64,000 bases of DNA from Lunularia cruciata (taxonomy: Eukaryota; Streptophyta; Marchantiopsida; Lunulariales; Lunulariaceae): contig OX419759.1 of assembly GCA_948567375.1 (NCBI GenBank), forward strand, positions 57,761,493 to 57,825,492. The letters are read 5' to 3'. Made by a program: the position numbers and the translations under genes. The notes under the pieces were generated by a model. The model ran no database searches. It saw nothing but the letters and a program-made list of their open reading frames with translations, and had not been told where the DNA came from. Of this stretch, positions 35,347 to 46,144 are shown one piece after another. Position 1 is the stretch's first letter; each line of letters begins with the position of its first letter.

Positions 35347-37241
35347 ATGGAGATGGCCGAGGAGGAGAAAGCCCCCGAACCCCCAACCGCCGCGCGTCCG
35401 GCATCGCCTGGTGATGGTCCTCCTGCAGCAGGGAGTCCAGAACCAGCAGCCGAAGGAGAAACAAAACCGAAGAGTCGGAGAGGGTCGAAGGAAATAGAGG
35501 CGCGGAAAGAAGGTGGACCTGCAGAACCGCCGAAGAGGAAGGGATCCAAAGATGCAGGAGAGGCGAAGCGGAAGCAATCCAGGAAACCCTCCAAGGGAGC
35601 TGATGAGGACGACGATGATGAAAACGAAGAAGAACCCAAGATCATCTATCCAATCGATCCTAAAATTCAAGAGACCCTGCGAACGGCCTGGACTCTTTTC
35701 GTGAAAAAGAACCAGAAGAAGAAGACGGAAATCAGCGAAGCGCAAGTGCCCATCCTAATTCACATCACAACCTTCCGCGAAGCAAGAGAGAAAGTGAACT
35801 GATGGGAGCTTAAGAATTCGTATAATAGAATGATCGTAGAATGATCGTTCGCACTATATATCATATTGGATCCCCCGTTCTGCGAATGCTTTCTGCTCCC
35901 AAAATTCACTTACACCATACCGTATATAAACTCACGCGGGATCATTAGGCGGATTCCGTCTTCATCCAACATCACAGAATATATCACAAAAACCTTTTAA
36001 GCAAAACCTGCCCATTCAAATCCGGCATTCTATAATGTCTTGCAGAGATATACCCACTGTCATGCGCTCCATAGGGATAAATCCGACCGAAGCACAAATC
36101 AAGGCCTTCATTGCGTATGTACGTTCCAATTCAGCCACTCTGATCCTTTTGAATATTAAATTATCTGAATTACATATATATTTACAATGGCATCTGCAGT
36201 CAACTGCATCCTAAAAGCTTCCGGAACATCCAGCAGAATAGTGCATTTTCACCTATCGTCCATAGAAATCAGATAGCTTCAAAGCAAGTCAGTCAAGAGG
36301 GCTGTATGGATACTGAAATAACTTCGATTGAAATGGACGACGTCACTGGAACGGAATGTCTGAGAATGTGAAGGACAAATTTTCACAATGGAAAGAATGA
36401 AAAGGGAAGAAGGTTTATCCGAGGGATGACACGATGTCCAGATGACCGTTTCCTATGCAGGCTAAGACCCAAGATCTGCCGACGGTCTCAAAAGGCTTTC
36501 TCACATACGAAAATTTTGAGCAGCGTGTAGCTGAGACACTACAACTGACCCCAGAAATTTGGCTCCGCAAAACGAAGGCTGAAATACTCTCCGCTTTGTA
36601 TGTAAGTATGCCTCATTTTGTTCTTACTTTTGATGCAGATCGATACTCCTTAAAGTGAGAGAAGCAGTTCCCTTACGCTTTTGTGTTTTTCTGAGCAGAC
36701 TAATAGATGTATAATGTGGGGATGGAAATGCACAGTTTGAAGACTGAGCAGAGTACATCTTCTCGTGCTGGAATAGAACTCTATTGACGAGTAGCAGAAT
36801 GGCGAAGCTGGAGAGTCTGAGATGGGTAGTCTGTTGCAAATCCAGTATGGAGAAGGAGGTTAACCTGAAGAGGAATAGACTGAGAAATGGGAGGTTATGC
36901 ATGCTACAATGATCTGATATGTCGTTATTCCATACAGACAATCTGCGAGTATCAAGAGGATATCGCTGCCGACAAATTCAAGGTAGGAACGTAGATACAG
37001 CATTAGCTTCGGTGGGATTTAATTGAGATTGTTCCACATGATTTCAGATTGATGATGAGAAAGTTCTGTGCTGCAGAAAGTTTTGATGACGAAAGGGGAC
37101 ATTATGAGTGATCCTGAAGGATCTGTGACGCTCCGTAAAGCTCGAGACAGGGATACGGGGAGAGTTTACCTTGAAGAGTACGCAGATATTCTGTCAAAGG
37201 ATGCAATCCCCCAACCCCCACCAGATCCCACGGTTTGGTAA
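35347..37241 (+). CDS. DRC8: EF-hand protein, dynein regulatory complex subunit 8 (EFCAB2)-like
   Basis: Predicted calmodulin-like subunit of the nexin-dynein regulatory complex of motile cilia. Five exons: 35347-35741, 36046-36118, 36461-36601, 36938-36982, 37077-37241; 272 residues. Residues 1-95 are a Pro/Glu/Lys-rich, probably disordered extension. Then comes a degenerate EF-hand 1 (NQKKKTEISEAD, lacking the acidic ligands) followed by IPTVMRSIGINPTEAQI, matching the calmodulin-type exit helix. GFLTYENFEQRV, then AEILSALYTICEY with DKFKKVLMTKGD, and DRDTGRVYLEEYADIL follow as later EF-hand-like units. Intron 1 is GC-AG (GAAGC|GCAAGT), the only choice that keeps the EF-hand ungapped. The exon 5 acceptor at 37076 is preferred over one at about 37047, which hits a stop. 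DRC8 identity rests on length of the core and the order of units, and it fits a plant with flagellate sperm. The long N-terminal tail is unlike animal DRC8. Confidence 0.72.
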
Positions 37242-38140
37242 TGATTCTATCGAAGCGCAAACATCCACCACATTAATGGCCGATTCATTCCAAATCTTGA
37301 ACAGGAACCCAGCTAAAGATTCCCAGATACCTTAGCAATTGTGATTAGTTCTTTGCCAAGTTCGAGGTTGGTGACTACAATATGTGCTGCATAATTCATC
37401 AGAGAAAGTTCTTGGAGAACATGACGTCATGTGGTATTTCTCGACCTTGAAGTGAAATAAGGAAGTTTGTAGGTCGAAGGAGGTACCTTTTTTCCGAAAT
37501 CATCTATAAATTAAAAGCAAGACCGGTAGCTCCTGCAACTTTTATCTGGAGCCTAGAAAACTTGAGCTACCGGTACTTGTTAGGGCAAACCGCATGTGAG
37601 ACCATTTGCACTACGTATTAAGTCCAATTAGAGTCCTCATGAGCAACACGCCCCGTACCTACCTCCCAGTGGTAATGCTTCTTAAGTACTTAATGGACCA
37701 TTCACGCTCATCGTTTAGTGTCCTGCTTAACTTCAGGAGCAGTTAGAACTCATGACCATAGACAAACTCATCTGATTTTCCAGCTCAAAAGCAGGCCATC
37801 AAGCAACAGCTGAACAGGTCTATGTGATGGTCAGGTTTCTCGATGCACAATAATGCAGGTGATCAAACTCCTGCACTTTTACAGAATGGGCGATCCTCAT
37901 TGTTTCTTACTACTCTAATCTCTACACCCGAAGACATCTTCGGGGAAAGAAGCCCTTATGTCATTACTAGATTACATGACTGGCGCAAATCATACGTTTA
38001 GGTCTTGATCCTGATCATCGTGAAACGTCTACCTCGCCTTCCATACAATTTGATCTAGGTGGTCTACATTTCACCAGGTTCTGGGACCGACGATGAGCAC
38101 CCTATGGATACAAACTTTGAAGGACAAGAAAGAGGCTAGA
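37242..38140. other. Spacer between convergent genes
   Basis: The DRC8-like gene (plus) and CSP41a (minus) converge here, so this holds both 3' UTRs. No further gene is seen. A perfect 11-bp inverted repeat (37522-37532 and 37564-37574, ACCGGTAGCTC / GAGCTACCGGT) is present. Confidence 0.5.
37522..37574. repeat. Perfect 11-bp inverted repeat in a convergent 3' region
   Basis: The arms ACCGGTAGCTC and GAGCTACCGGT are separated by 31 bases. It could form a hairpin in either 3' UTR; no known motif is recognised. Confidence 0.5.
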
Positions 38141-41063
38141 TTACGCTGAGACAGGTTGTTTGACTGCCTCCAATATCTTGTCGTCAAGTTCGAATTTCAT
38201 ATCCTTCTTATCCCGCCCTATCTTGACGTACTCCTGGTACCTTTCCTTCAAGTCTTCTGGCAAGTTCGTCTTGCTTTCCCAACCCAGCAGTTCCTTAGCA
38301 GCTCTGGGCTCGGCGTAGAAGTGCTGATTAGAGAGTAAATCGTCAGTCATCATCATTTTCCTCTCCGGGGACTCTAGGCAAGGTTTAGAGTGTTTGAACC
38401 ATGAAACTAGCACTTGGCTGGATGACATACTTTGACAATCTTTCTTTCTCGAAAGCAAAAGAAACTGTTAAAAAGCACCAACTTCGTTATAAAGAGGAGT
38501 ACAAGAGTTAAGTTCACAGGCAAGGTCTCCAAGGATTCCAATGTATGAGGAATGAACTTACCACTGTGCGGAAAGGGAAGGCCTTCTTAGCATCAACACC
38601 TGCGGCCTTTGGGTCGTACGTAATGATCTCAACTTCCTTTCCGGCGGCCTTGGCACAGATTCGAGCAAATCCTGCGATTGTGACTGCACGTTCGCTTACT
38701 GCATTGAAAGTGGTTCCGTTAGCAGCCTCCGGTTTCTGCACAGCTAAAGTGAGCATCGAGGACAGATCCGAAACATGGGCAATGTTGCTTAGCTGCAGTC
38801 CAGGTTCTGGGACAAGGATTGGTCTCCCTCTGACGATCCCTGTGCACATCAACCAACAGAGTGGTCAGTTTTCATGGTCAGGCTCAAGTCGAATACAGAG
38901 CAGATGATCCAGAGTCTAACAGAGTCAAAGCCCTGCCCACAATTTTGTACAAATCTGTAAAAGATCGTGAGGAGATGCAGCTCTTCCAAATAAACCCTCT
39001 AAGAATCTTTGACCTTCAGACTAATCAGGAAAACTGGTCGGAACTTGAGGGGAAGAGAGGTCATTGACATGTGCTTCTTGTACCTCAACAAGCGGATTCA
39101 AACACCTTCAACTTGAAAAGTAAAGGTTACAGTGCATCGTAGCTTTTGACATCTCCACAGGAAAAGCTAACAAGGCACGTAATACATCATGTATAAATAG
39201 CGGAAATCGTCACTTACTGTCAAAGAACCATTCTTCGCAGTCCTTATTGTTTCCTGAACCAGTCATATACTGAGGTCTGAACGAGGCCCAGCTGCTAAAT
39301 CCTAATCCGCCAATGTATTTCTCGACCTCAGCATGTCCGGCACTCTTCACAGCATCCTGGATGATCAACATAAAACTTGAATTAGAGGGGCCCTCTGGTG
39401 TTTAAACTCCTTAGTATTCGCAACTACAGTGGTGTAAGACGACAGTGGTATCAGATACGACCATACTATGTAACAATGAAAGCAGAAGTTACCCCTTCAA
39501 TGTGTGGTGGCTCATCTGTGGTCTTATAGATTCCAGCACTGCTGATGAAGAGGAACTGCTTAGCACCATTCGCCTTTGCCCAATCCACGACAGGTCTGAT
39601 AAATAACGAAATCGTTAATGAGGACAGGACTAAACTGGTGATTGTAGTGGCATCAATGAGCTAAACGTTCCTCTAAATTGTGCCGTAAGGAAAAGATGGT
39701 GGTCAAACTCAGTAATGATGTAGTCCATGCGAACTTCCTTACTTGACGGCATCCATGTCTTTGCCGTTGTTGTCCAGTACGACGTCAAATTTTGCTGAAC
39801 CAACAGCAGCTCCGACGTCAGAGGGACTACCCCAGACCGTCTGAACTCCAAGCTCCTTAAGTTCCTGCATGCACATTCATTATTAGAGATTAGCCAAACA
39901 CTCTACTCAATCTCATGTTGCAATCCCTCTTGTAGTTCTATTTTGCCATTCCATTTTGCTAAGTTGTACGCAATTCATTACAAACTGTGATTCTCGCTCT
40001 TGGACAGAACAGAGTCATGATAATTAGTTCACACGATCCCAGTTGCCGAAAGATCAGCTCGTAGATATCACTGTATAAAGTATCTCAATATTGTTCGACA
40101 TCGTTCGTAAAATCGGTGGATTATGAAGCCCATTGATGAAGTGGATATCAATGTGGCGTTTTGGCAGCTTTGATGGCATTGGAAGTCTACAATGTTCCGA
40201 AAAAGCAGAGGTAGGACTAATGAAAATTGCCCCTCCAGAGGTATATCACCAGGTATTCCAGAGGCTGGGGAAATTCAAAGACTAAAACATAAATCAAGGT
40301 ACTCAGGTGCCGTCCAGAAAAATGACACTACAATTACAGATGGCTAAGGAATTAGATATTTTTCTAATTTGATATCAACCGGAGGTAGATACTTCGGCGA
40401 ATTGCCTGGCAGTTATTGAGTGAACGATTATCAAACAAACTGGTGCATTTCGATCAGCAACCGCAACACATAATGTTCAATGCTCCAAAGCATTTGCTGA
40501 GCTAAACGCAACTCATGTCAAGACAGACGGGGAGGTCAATGCTGGTCGAAGTGAAATGATGCGCACAGTGCGCACAGGAAAGAACACGTAAACTCCTTCA
40601 GAGAAAACACATTTGGAAGAAGACATACCGAGAAGCGGGAGAAGGGTGGCTTCTTCATCTTGTCTGAGCTCTCCTCTCCAACAGTAAGGATGGTGACTCC
40701 ATAGCCAGCTGCTTTCAAGTCCTTGGCGAAGTAGAACCCAATCACAGCATGGCCACCACTGTTCGTATTAACAATCAAAACATTCTTCTCCTCCCCAGCA
40801 GCAGCTCTTGCAACGGCCACCTTCCCAGGAAGAGCATCTCTACGGACCTGTGAGATAGCCCATGAACTCTTCAACCCACTCACTGACTGGGAGAAGCATG
40901 AAACGGAAGACAACTGCAATTCTGCTCCTGCAAAATTCGAGTGGACCGAAGGTGGGCACATCCATGACACCACGCCAGCGACATTCCTGCTGGAACTAAC
41001 ACCAGCGGAAGAGCATGAAAACTTGGCCACATTCCTGCACGCTGCTGCTTGAATTGTCGCCAT
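38141..41063 (-). CDS. CSP41A: Chloroplast stem-loop binding protein of 41 kDa a (CSP41a)
   Basis: Chloroplast RNA-binding protein of the atypical short-chain dehydrogenase fold, known as an endoribonuclease/RNA-stability factor associated with plastid ribosomes and transcription complexes. Six minus-strand exons: 40629-41063, 39743-39864, 39493-39595, 39218-39356, 38562-38839, 38141-38323; 419 residues, all introns GT-AG and phases consistent. Residues 1 to about 85 are Ser/Ala/Arg-rich, a plastid transit peptide. Then comes [20 protein letters not shown] (Rossmann glycine region), [52 protein letters not shown] and [19 protein letters not shown], all matching the family in order. The C-terminus is [12 protein letters not shown]. 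The gene converges with the EF-hand gene. A G-box lies about 290 bp upstream of the start codon. Confidence 0.96.
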
Positions 41064-41354
41064 TTTTGCTGTTCTTCAGCAGTGGATTTGCAGATTGTAG
41101 CACTGCTAAGAGTCTTGGCCAATAGTTTAACAGTTCAGTTTCTCATCCACTTCTCGGTGTCGAGGAGTGAATGTGCCAATGCCTCCAAACGCAGAAGAAG
41201 CTGGTTGTGGTCCCACCCACCCAACTACATCCCCAGCCTTTGGGCCTTCATGGTCTGAATTGGGTCCCTTTGCAGAACGTGTGGCACACATTCCGTCTAT
41301 CCAGTTCTCCTTTCTCGATTCCAATTCCCCACTTGGTGGTGTCTCCTCAGCTGC

Positions 41355-41360
41355 CACGTG
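41355..41360. promoter_or_regulatory. G-box (CACGTG) upstream of CSP41a
   Basis: TGCCACGTGC lies about 290 bp upstream of the CSP41a ATG. G-boxes bind bZIP and bHLH (PIF, HY5-type) factors and are common in promoters of light-responsive plastid genes. A role here is inferred from position only. Confidence 0.45.
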
Positions 41361-42523
41361 CTACACTGTTAAACCCATGAGCTTAGAAAGTAGCACACTT
41401 TCTGTTTTGGCTTGAGCATTGGACTAATCTGTGATTTCTCCTCTGGTTCTAATAAAATTCGACATGAACATGGTTCTCTTTTTTTATGATCGGTTAAGAA
41501 TTCAAAAAGGGTTTCTAACTCAATATTGAATTAATACCTAGATTTTAAATGATAATCTCCCTTTCTTTTTAACCGTAGGATGGCTTGCTTCTTAGAATAA
41601 TGACCTCTCGGGAAACATGATAACTCTAGTTCAATCGTACAAATTCTCTCTTTGCTATTCACTTTTAGAAACATAGCCGAGGATAAGTTGTACTAACAAA
41701 ATATATGTGAACAATTTTAAAAAGAAATTGTAATGTATGGAAAGTGGATAGTTGGATCTTAACTTCTGCTTTGAATGTTTATAACCGAGTCATGATATTA
41801 GAAAAGGGATACATGAAAGGTAGCCTCTAGTTGAAGACTAATTTCTTTGAGTGTTCGTTATCGATCACTTGACCTTAATAATATCGGTGACATTCCTCGA
41901 TGTCGGCTCTTCGCCTAATTGGGCGGTAGTACGTTCCAAGGGTTGTCGTTTAGACTCACATAATTATTTTGTGAGTCGAACTTTCGAAGGTCATGAAAAA
42001 AGTACAACTATTGCTCTACTCTATTGTAAAATTATGGACATAGAAAGCCATTTGAGATGATTTCTCTCCTTAGTTTTTATACTTTGAGAGTAATTGTTTT
42101 GAATGAAGACTTATGAGAGTGTAAAATGTAGCATCTTTCTGCGAATCAAAGTGATTGGTAGTGCAATGGCACTTACCAAATTCTAAGACAATCAAATGGG
42201 TCATAAATTTCTAATTAAGTATAATGGTACGTATAAAGTATGTCGTACCCCATGTATATGCATATTTCATTTCATTATCGTGATTGTGTGATGAATCTTG
42301 AAGCACCCGTCACGTTTTTGGAATAAACCACCAAGAATTTTAAGGCAGAATAAATTTTCTCTAGACTCCATCTCACAACGAGATACGAAGTTGTGAACTT
42401 TTGCACCGGTGACTGCTAATACTTTACACTCTTTGCATTGTGGGTCTCCTGAGCCCGTAGTTCACCAATACACGAAAAATGGAGTATTTCCTTCTTAATT
42501 TTGTTGAGTTTGATTGCCTTGTT

Positions 42524-43221
42524 GGATTTTCATTGAAGAGTATGTAGGAAGATATCCTATATGGACACATTTAAGATTTGGTTTTGGGTATTATTATTTA
42601 TTTATTTATTGAGATTGATTGCCTTGTTGAACAACCATTAGAGAAATATTCAAGAATATATATCATATTATTTGGTTGGGTTTGACACGGTTTCTTGAGG
42701 TTAAATTCAGATTTCGTTGTCTAAATTTTATTGAATATTATTACCCTTAAATAAATGCCTTTACTGGACCCAAAAACCCAAGCTGAACCGTCATAATCTG
42801 TCCATATCCATAGGTCATTGTCTAAATAGTTATCAACATTACACAAAGAAATTGAGAATCTATTTCTATGTAGGTCTGAGCAAGCATAGATACAAATATA
42901 TCGTTGGCTGACCAAATCATCCAAGTCATATTCCTAGCAAACATACACATATTCCTGTGGAAATATATTGTTTCAGATTATGATAATTTGGTGAGTGACA
43001 ATACGGAAGTATGGCTAATGTACAGGATTACGGATGCATACCTAAGAAGAGAAAAAGAAACAAAGGAATATTCCATGAGTAGATCAAACACATGTACTAT
43101 ATATCAATATAATCCATCTTGTCACAAATGTACACATACATCTATCCATCCGATCATATTTGCAGTTCTGTTTCCAAATAATACCCAATATTTCCCAACA
43201 TTGACATGGTATCAAAGTTGT
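42524..43221 (+). mobile_element. Possible copia-type LTR remnant with tRNA-Met-like primer-binding site
   Basis: TTCCCAACA at 43192-43200 followed by TTGACATGGTATCAAAGTTG resembles the end of an LTR (…CA) and the TGGTATCA-type primer-binding site used by many plant copia elements. A plausible LTR start, TGTTGGATTTT, is at 42524. The internal region after it has no intact gag or pol, and no second LTR was found, so the left boundary is a guess. Confidence 0.35.
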
Positions 43222-43687
43222 TAATGGACGGCTAGAATTGGTATGTGAATCGAAGTGAGATACTTAGAAATGTGAGGATAGATGCCTGAAGTGATGAAAG
43301 AAGAAACCTTTAATGGAATCTTCAAACGGCTATGAAAAGATACTTCATGGAGATCACTTACTTCTTCACCTCCAAGGTTCTCCAAAGTGAAGGCAACCAA
43401 TATTGAAGGATTTCAATATGGGTAGACGGTATTTCATATACTTGAAAACATTATAGTAACGGAAAATCCGATCAAATTAAAAATTGGGGTTGTTTTATAA
43501 CGTTTTCCTAATTAATAGTCCTTCATAAACTATATTCTTCCTTAAACTATCTCAACAATAGAAACTCTTTACATCTTTTTGGCAACCGTTACACTCCATT
43601 TTTCATCCACAACTTTCGATTTCGAAACTTGGTCGGATAGCTCGAGTCCATGAGGTCTGGATTTGAAACTCTATTGGTTGCTCCATG

Positions 43688-43907
43688 GGTTGTTCAATTC
43701 CTATAATTTTAAGTGCGCCGTTCTATGAATTTTGGGGATGTAGAGGGTTACATAAGTGTATTTTCTAGATTATTAAATGTAATAAGGCAATCTAAATGGT
43801 TGTTCAATTCCTATAGTTTTAAGTGCGCCGTTCTATGGATTTTGGGGATGTAGAGGGTTTACATAAGTGTATTTTCTAGATTTTTAAATGTAATAAGGCG
43901 TTGTAAA
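43688..43907. repeat. Tandem duplication, two 110-bp units
   Basis: Units at about 43688-43797 and 43798-43907 share GGTTGTTCAATTCCTATA, TTTTAAGTGCGCCGTTCTAT and TAAATGTAATAAGGC with few differences. Confidence 0.85.
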
Positions 43908-45145
43908 TGCAAGTGAAATTAACAAAAATGTTAAAAATTACTTTCAGTGATTTCTCTTTAAATTTCGGTTCCTCATTTGCTTCTACTTATCTTTTCTTCT
44001 TCAAATCACATGTGCATTGCTTATCAATATGTCCACCGAATTACTAATTTAAACTACCTTATGTAATTTCCGTTTCCAGGTCCTCCTCACTCCTAGGAAA
44101 AATGAGGGATGGGAAGACCCCATCAAGCCGTCCAAGGGAGAGACAAAAAAGGTAACATGGGGCTAAGCCCCAATAGAGTCTGTATGACAAATCTGCCCTA
44201 TCGCACCTAAGATATCCGAGCTATGCAAGTCGTACGGTCTACACACTACTGGAGCATCCAAAGAAACATCACCTAATGTGATTGCTTTCCTATGGATTGC
44301 ACCAGCCACTGCCCTCTGTAGAGCAATGGACACACGCTGTCTAAAATATGCTACAAACTATGAGAGTGAGAGTGGTACCCTTGATGCCTAACATGATAAG
44401 CTCTCGCGCACTCCCTTACAAATGTGTCAAATGCAATGTCCATCGCTCCATATAACTCCAAGGCTAGAGGAACAAAGAGGTGACCTCACTGCATGCCCCT
44501 ATACTTGGAGACCTTACCACCTGCTGCTGCACTCGCCGCCCATCCAGGGGGATGGGTAATCACTCCCTCCGAAACTGTATCCCACGTAGGGTCCGTGACC
44601 ACGACATCCACTACTATCACCTGATCATCTCGGACCAAGTATAAGTCTGCCCTGACACGTGTCGTCTGCAATGCATACGAACGCTCCATCCAAGCTAAGT
44701 ATCCAATCTCTCGTGCCATAGCAAACATTATGTCTCTAATGGCATCATGGGTAGCTATCCTCTGTCCTCCAAAAGGACACCATGTCATGTGGACCGCCGC
44801 TGCATCTAGTGTAGAACCACACTCACAAGTGAGTAGTGAAGATGCAGATGGGTGGACCAAACCTAGGCGAAACCTCATCGCTGTAGAGAAAGTAGCCGAT
44901 GCAAGTTGGAAAGCCCTAATGCATGGTCGAGCTAGGATCCATGAGCATGCACCCTTGCCAGAGGAAGAGGGTAGACGTGCTCTAGTAGATTGAGGAATGG
45001 ATGAGTCAACTAAGAGAGAATGTAGCGTATGTTCACACTGTCTGTAAAAGACCGTAACCGAGGAGAGAAATAGGAGAATGGAAGCTCACATTGGGACACT
45101 TGAATGAGGGAAAACTCCGAATGCCTAGCATGAGCTTCGGCCTTG

Positions 45146-45155
45146 GTATTTATAG
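45146..45155 (-). promoter_or_regulatory. TATA box of the solo LTR
   Basis: Minus-strand CTATAAATAC, downstream of the heat-shock elements in the transcription sense. The copy at 62762-63184 has the weaker CTATACATAC at the same place. Confidence 0.6.
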
Positions 45156-45294
45156 GTAGCATACAAGACCCTTGAAGTTTCTCAAGAAGTTTCCTTGAGC
45201 CGCTTTCTTGGAGTGCAAGCCAAGTTAACTAGGAAGCTTCTCAAGAAGCTTCCTTCTAGAAGCCGCCTACTTGGCGTGCAAGCTAAGCTAGTTA

Positions 45295-45312
45295 GAAGCT
45301 TCTAGAAGCTTC
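45295..45312. promoter_or_regulatory. Four-unit heat-shock element in the LTR
   Basis: GAAGCTTCTAGAAGCTTC is four contiguous alternating GAA/TTC half-sites with 2-bp spacing, the perfect consensus for trimeric heat-shock factor binding. Related sites are at about 45233-45252 and 45355-45395. It lies about 140 bp upstream of the LTR's TATA box. Confidence 0.75.
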
Positions 45313-45770
45313 CTTCTAGAAGCTACCTGCTTAGGGCGCAAGTTAACTAGTTGGGAAGCTTCCTAAGAAGCTTCTTAGATGCTTCTAGAATATTCTAGGC
45401 TATTTTGTCTTATTCTCTACTTCGTAAACCCGACTAACTTCGTCACTAAACTCCATATTGTTACACTGTCGCTCCATCAAGGAAGACTGTAGACCTCTAG
45501 TCCAAGCTGACAAGAGTGAAGCAAACGATGGAAAAACCTCTCATGCTCGTGAGGATAGACTATCTCTCGTCTGTCACAATAACGCCTGGAGAGAAAAGGA
45601 TCCTCCATCCACCTATGTCACATAAGTCTCCAAAACCGGCCTATCAGCAACCACACTACGAAAACAAAGTAAAGGTGCATAGAGAGCACAATTATCCAAA
45701 AATATTATAGGTGCAATCTATTCCATAGAAAGCAAGTCAACCCCATCACATGAAATCGGTAGAGCTGTAT

Positions 45771-45866
45771 GTCTACTTGCCAAATCCACACTCACACACT
45801 CAAAAGTCCATGGTCCAAGTCTACTTGCCAAATCCACACTCACACACTCAAAAGTCCATGGTCCAA
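45771..45866. repeat. Perfect tandem duplication, two 48-bp units
   Basis: Units 45771-45818 and 45819-45866 both start GTCTACTTGCCAAATCCACA and appear identical. It lies just outside copy 3 of the non-LTR element. The plus frame across it (45769-46137) is not considered a gene. Confidence 0.9.
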
Positions 45867-46144
45867 GTTTGAAGGGGAAACAAACTACTTATATTCATTA
45901 GCCGGTCCAGCTTATTGGACCCTCGTATTACTTCTTTTGTCAAATCTTTATTTACCTGTCGGATGTGGTCAACGGGCAACCCAGGATAATTTCGAGTCAT
46001 TACAACAAATCTTTAAAGCCGTGCATTCGTACGAGAAGAAGAGAAGAAGAGATTTGGCACTTAACATGACAAGATGCAGTTTGACATCCAGGCAACTGCG
46101 TGTGCTTTATTTCGCTCTCCAGGCACAAGCACTGTGAGAGGGTC

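Larger units (their letters stand above)
41420..44096. other. AT-rich intergenic DNA with retroelement relics
   Basis: No gene recognised. It contains the possible copia-type LTR end and primer-binding site (42524-43221) and a 110-bp tandem duplication (43688-43907). Short frames such as 42904-43224 plus look like chance. Confidence 0.45.
45043..45465 (-). mobile_element. Solo LTR of a Ty3/gypsy chromodomain element, with heat-shock-element arrays
   Basis: It begins TGTAAAAG and ends TTGTTACA (plus-strand reading) and is flanked by a perfect 5-bp duplication, CTGTC (45038-45042 and 45466-45470). It aligns end to end, with the same 423-bp length, with the LTR at 62762-63184, whose attached internal region shows that transcription runs on the minus strand. 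In that sense a CTATAAATAC TATA box is at 45146-45155, and 80-250 bp upstream of it lie GAA/TTC arrays: GAAgcTTCtaGAAgcTTC at 45295-45312 and TTCtaGAAtaTTC at 45383-45395, plus several two-unit sites. Confidence 0.92.
44097..45728 (-). mobile_element. Non-LTR retrotransposon with restriction-like endonuclease (copy 3), split by a solo LTR
   Basis: This copy matches copy 1 (2073-3275) nearly base for base in long blocks. The minus frame 44486-44878 (130 residues) carries CECGSTLDAAAVHMTWC (last Cys kept), ATHDAIRD and ADLYLVRDDQVIVVDVVV, so the endonuclease region is readable. Stops and frameshifts break the rest. A 423-bp LTR interrupts it at 45043-45465; the element resumes at 45471 in exact continuity with copy 1. 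Similarity with copy 1 is lost at about 45728, close to where copy 1 itself ends. That suggests either similar truncation points or a short subfamily. Confidence 0.85.

Noticed and set aside
37047-37086. Alternative acceptor for the last exon of the DRC8-like gene
   Set aside because: It leads to a stop after about a dozen codons, whereas the acceptor at 37076 continues an EF-hand-like protein aligned with DRC8.
45769-46137. 122-codon plus-strand frame containing a duplicated 16-residue segment
   Set aside because: The repeat is simply the 48-bp DNA tandem duplication; the rest resembles nothing.
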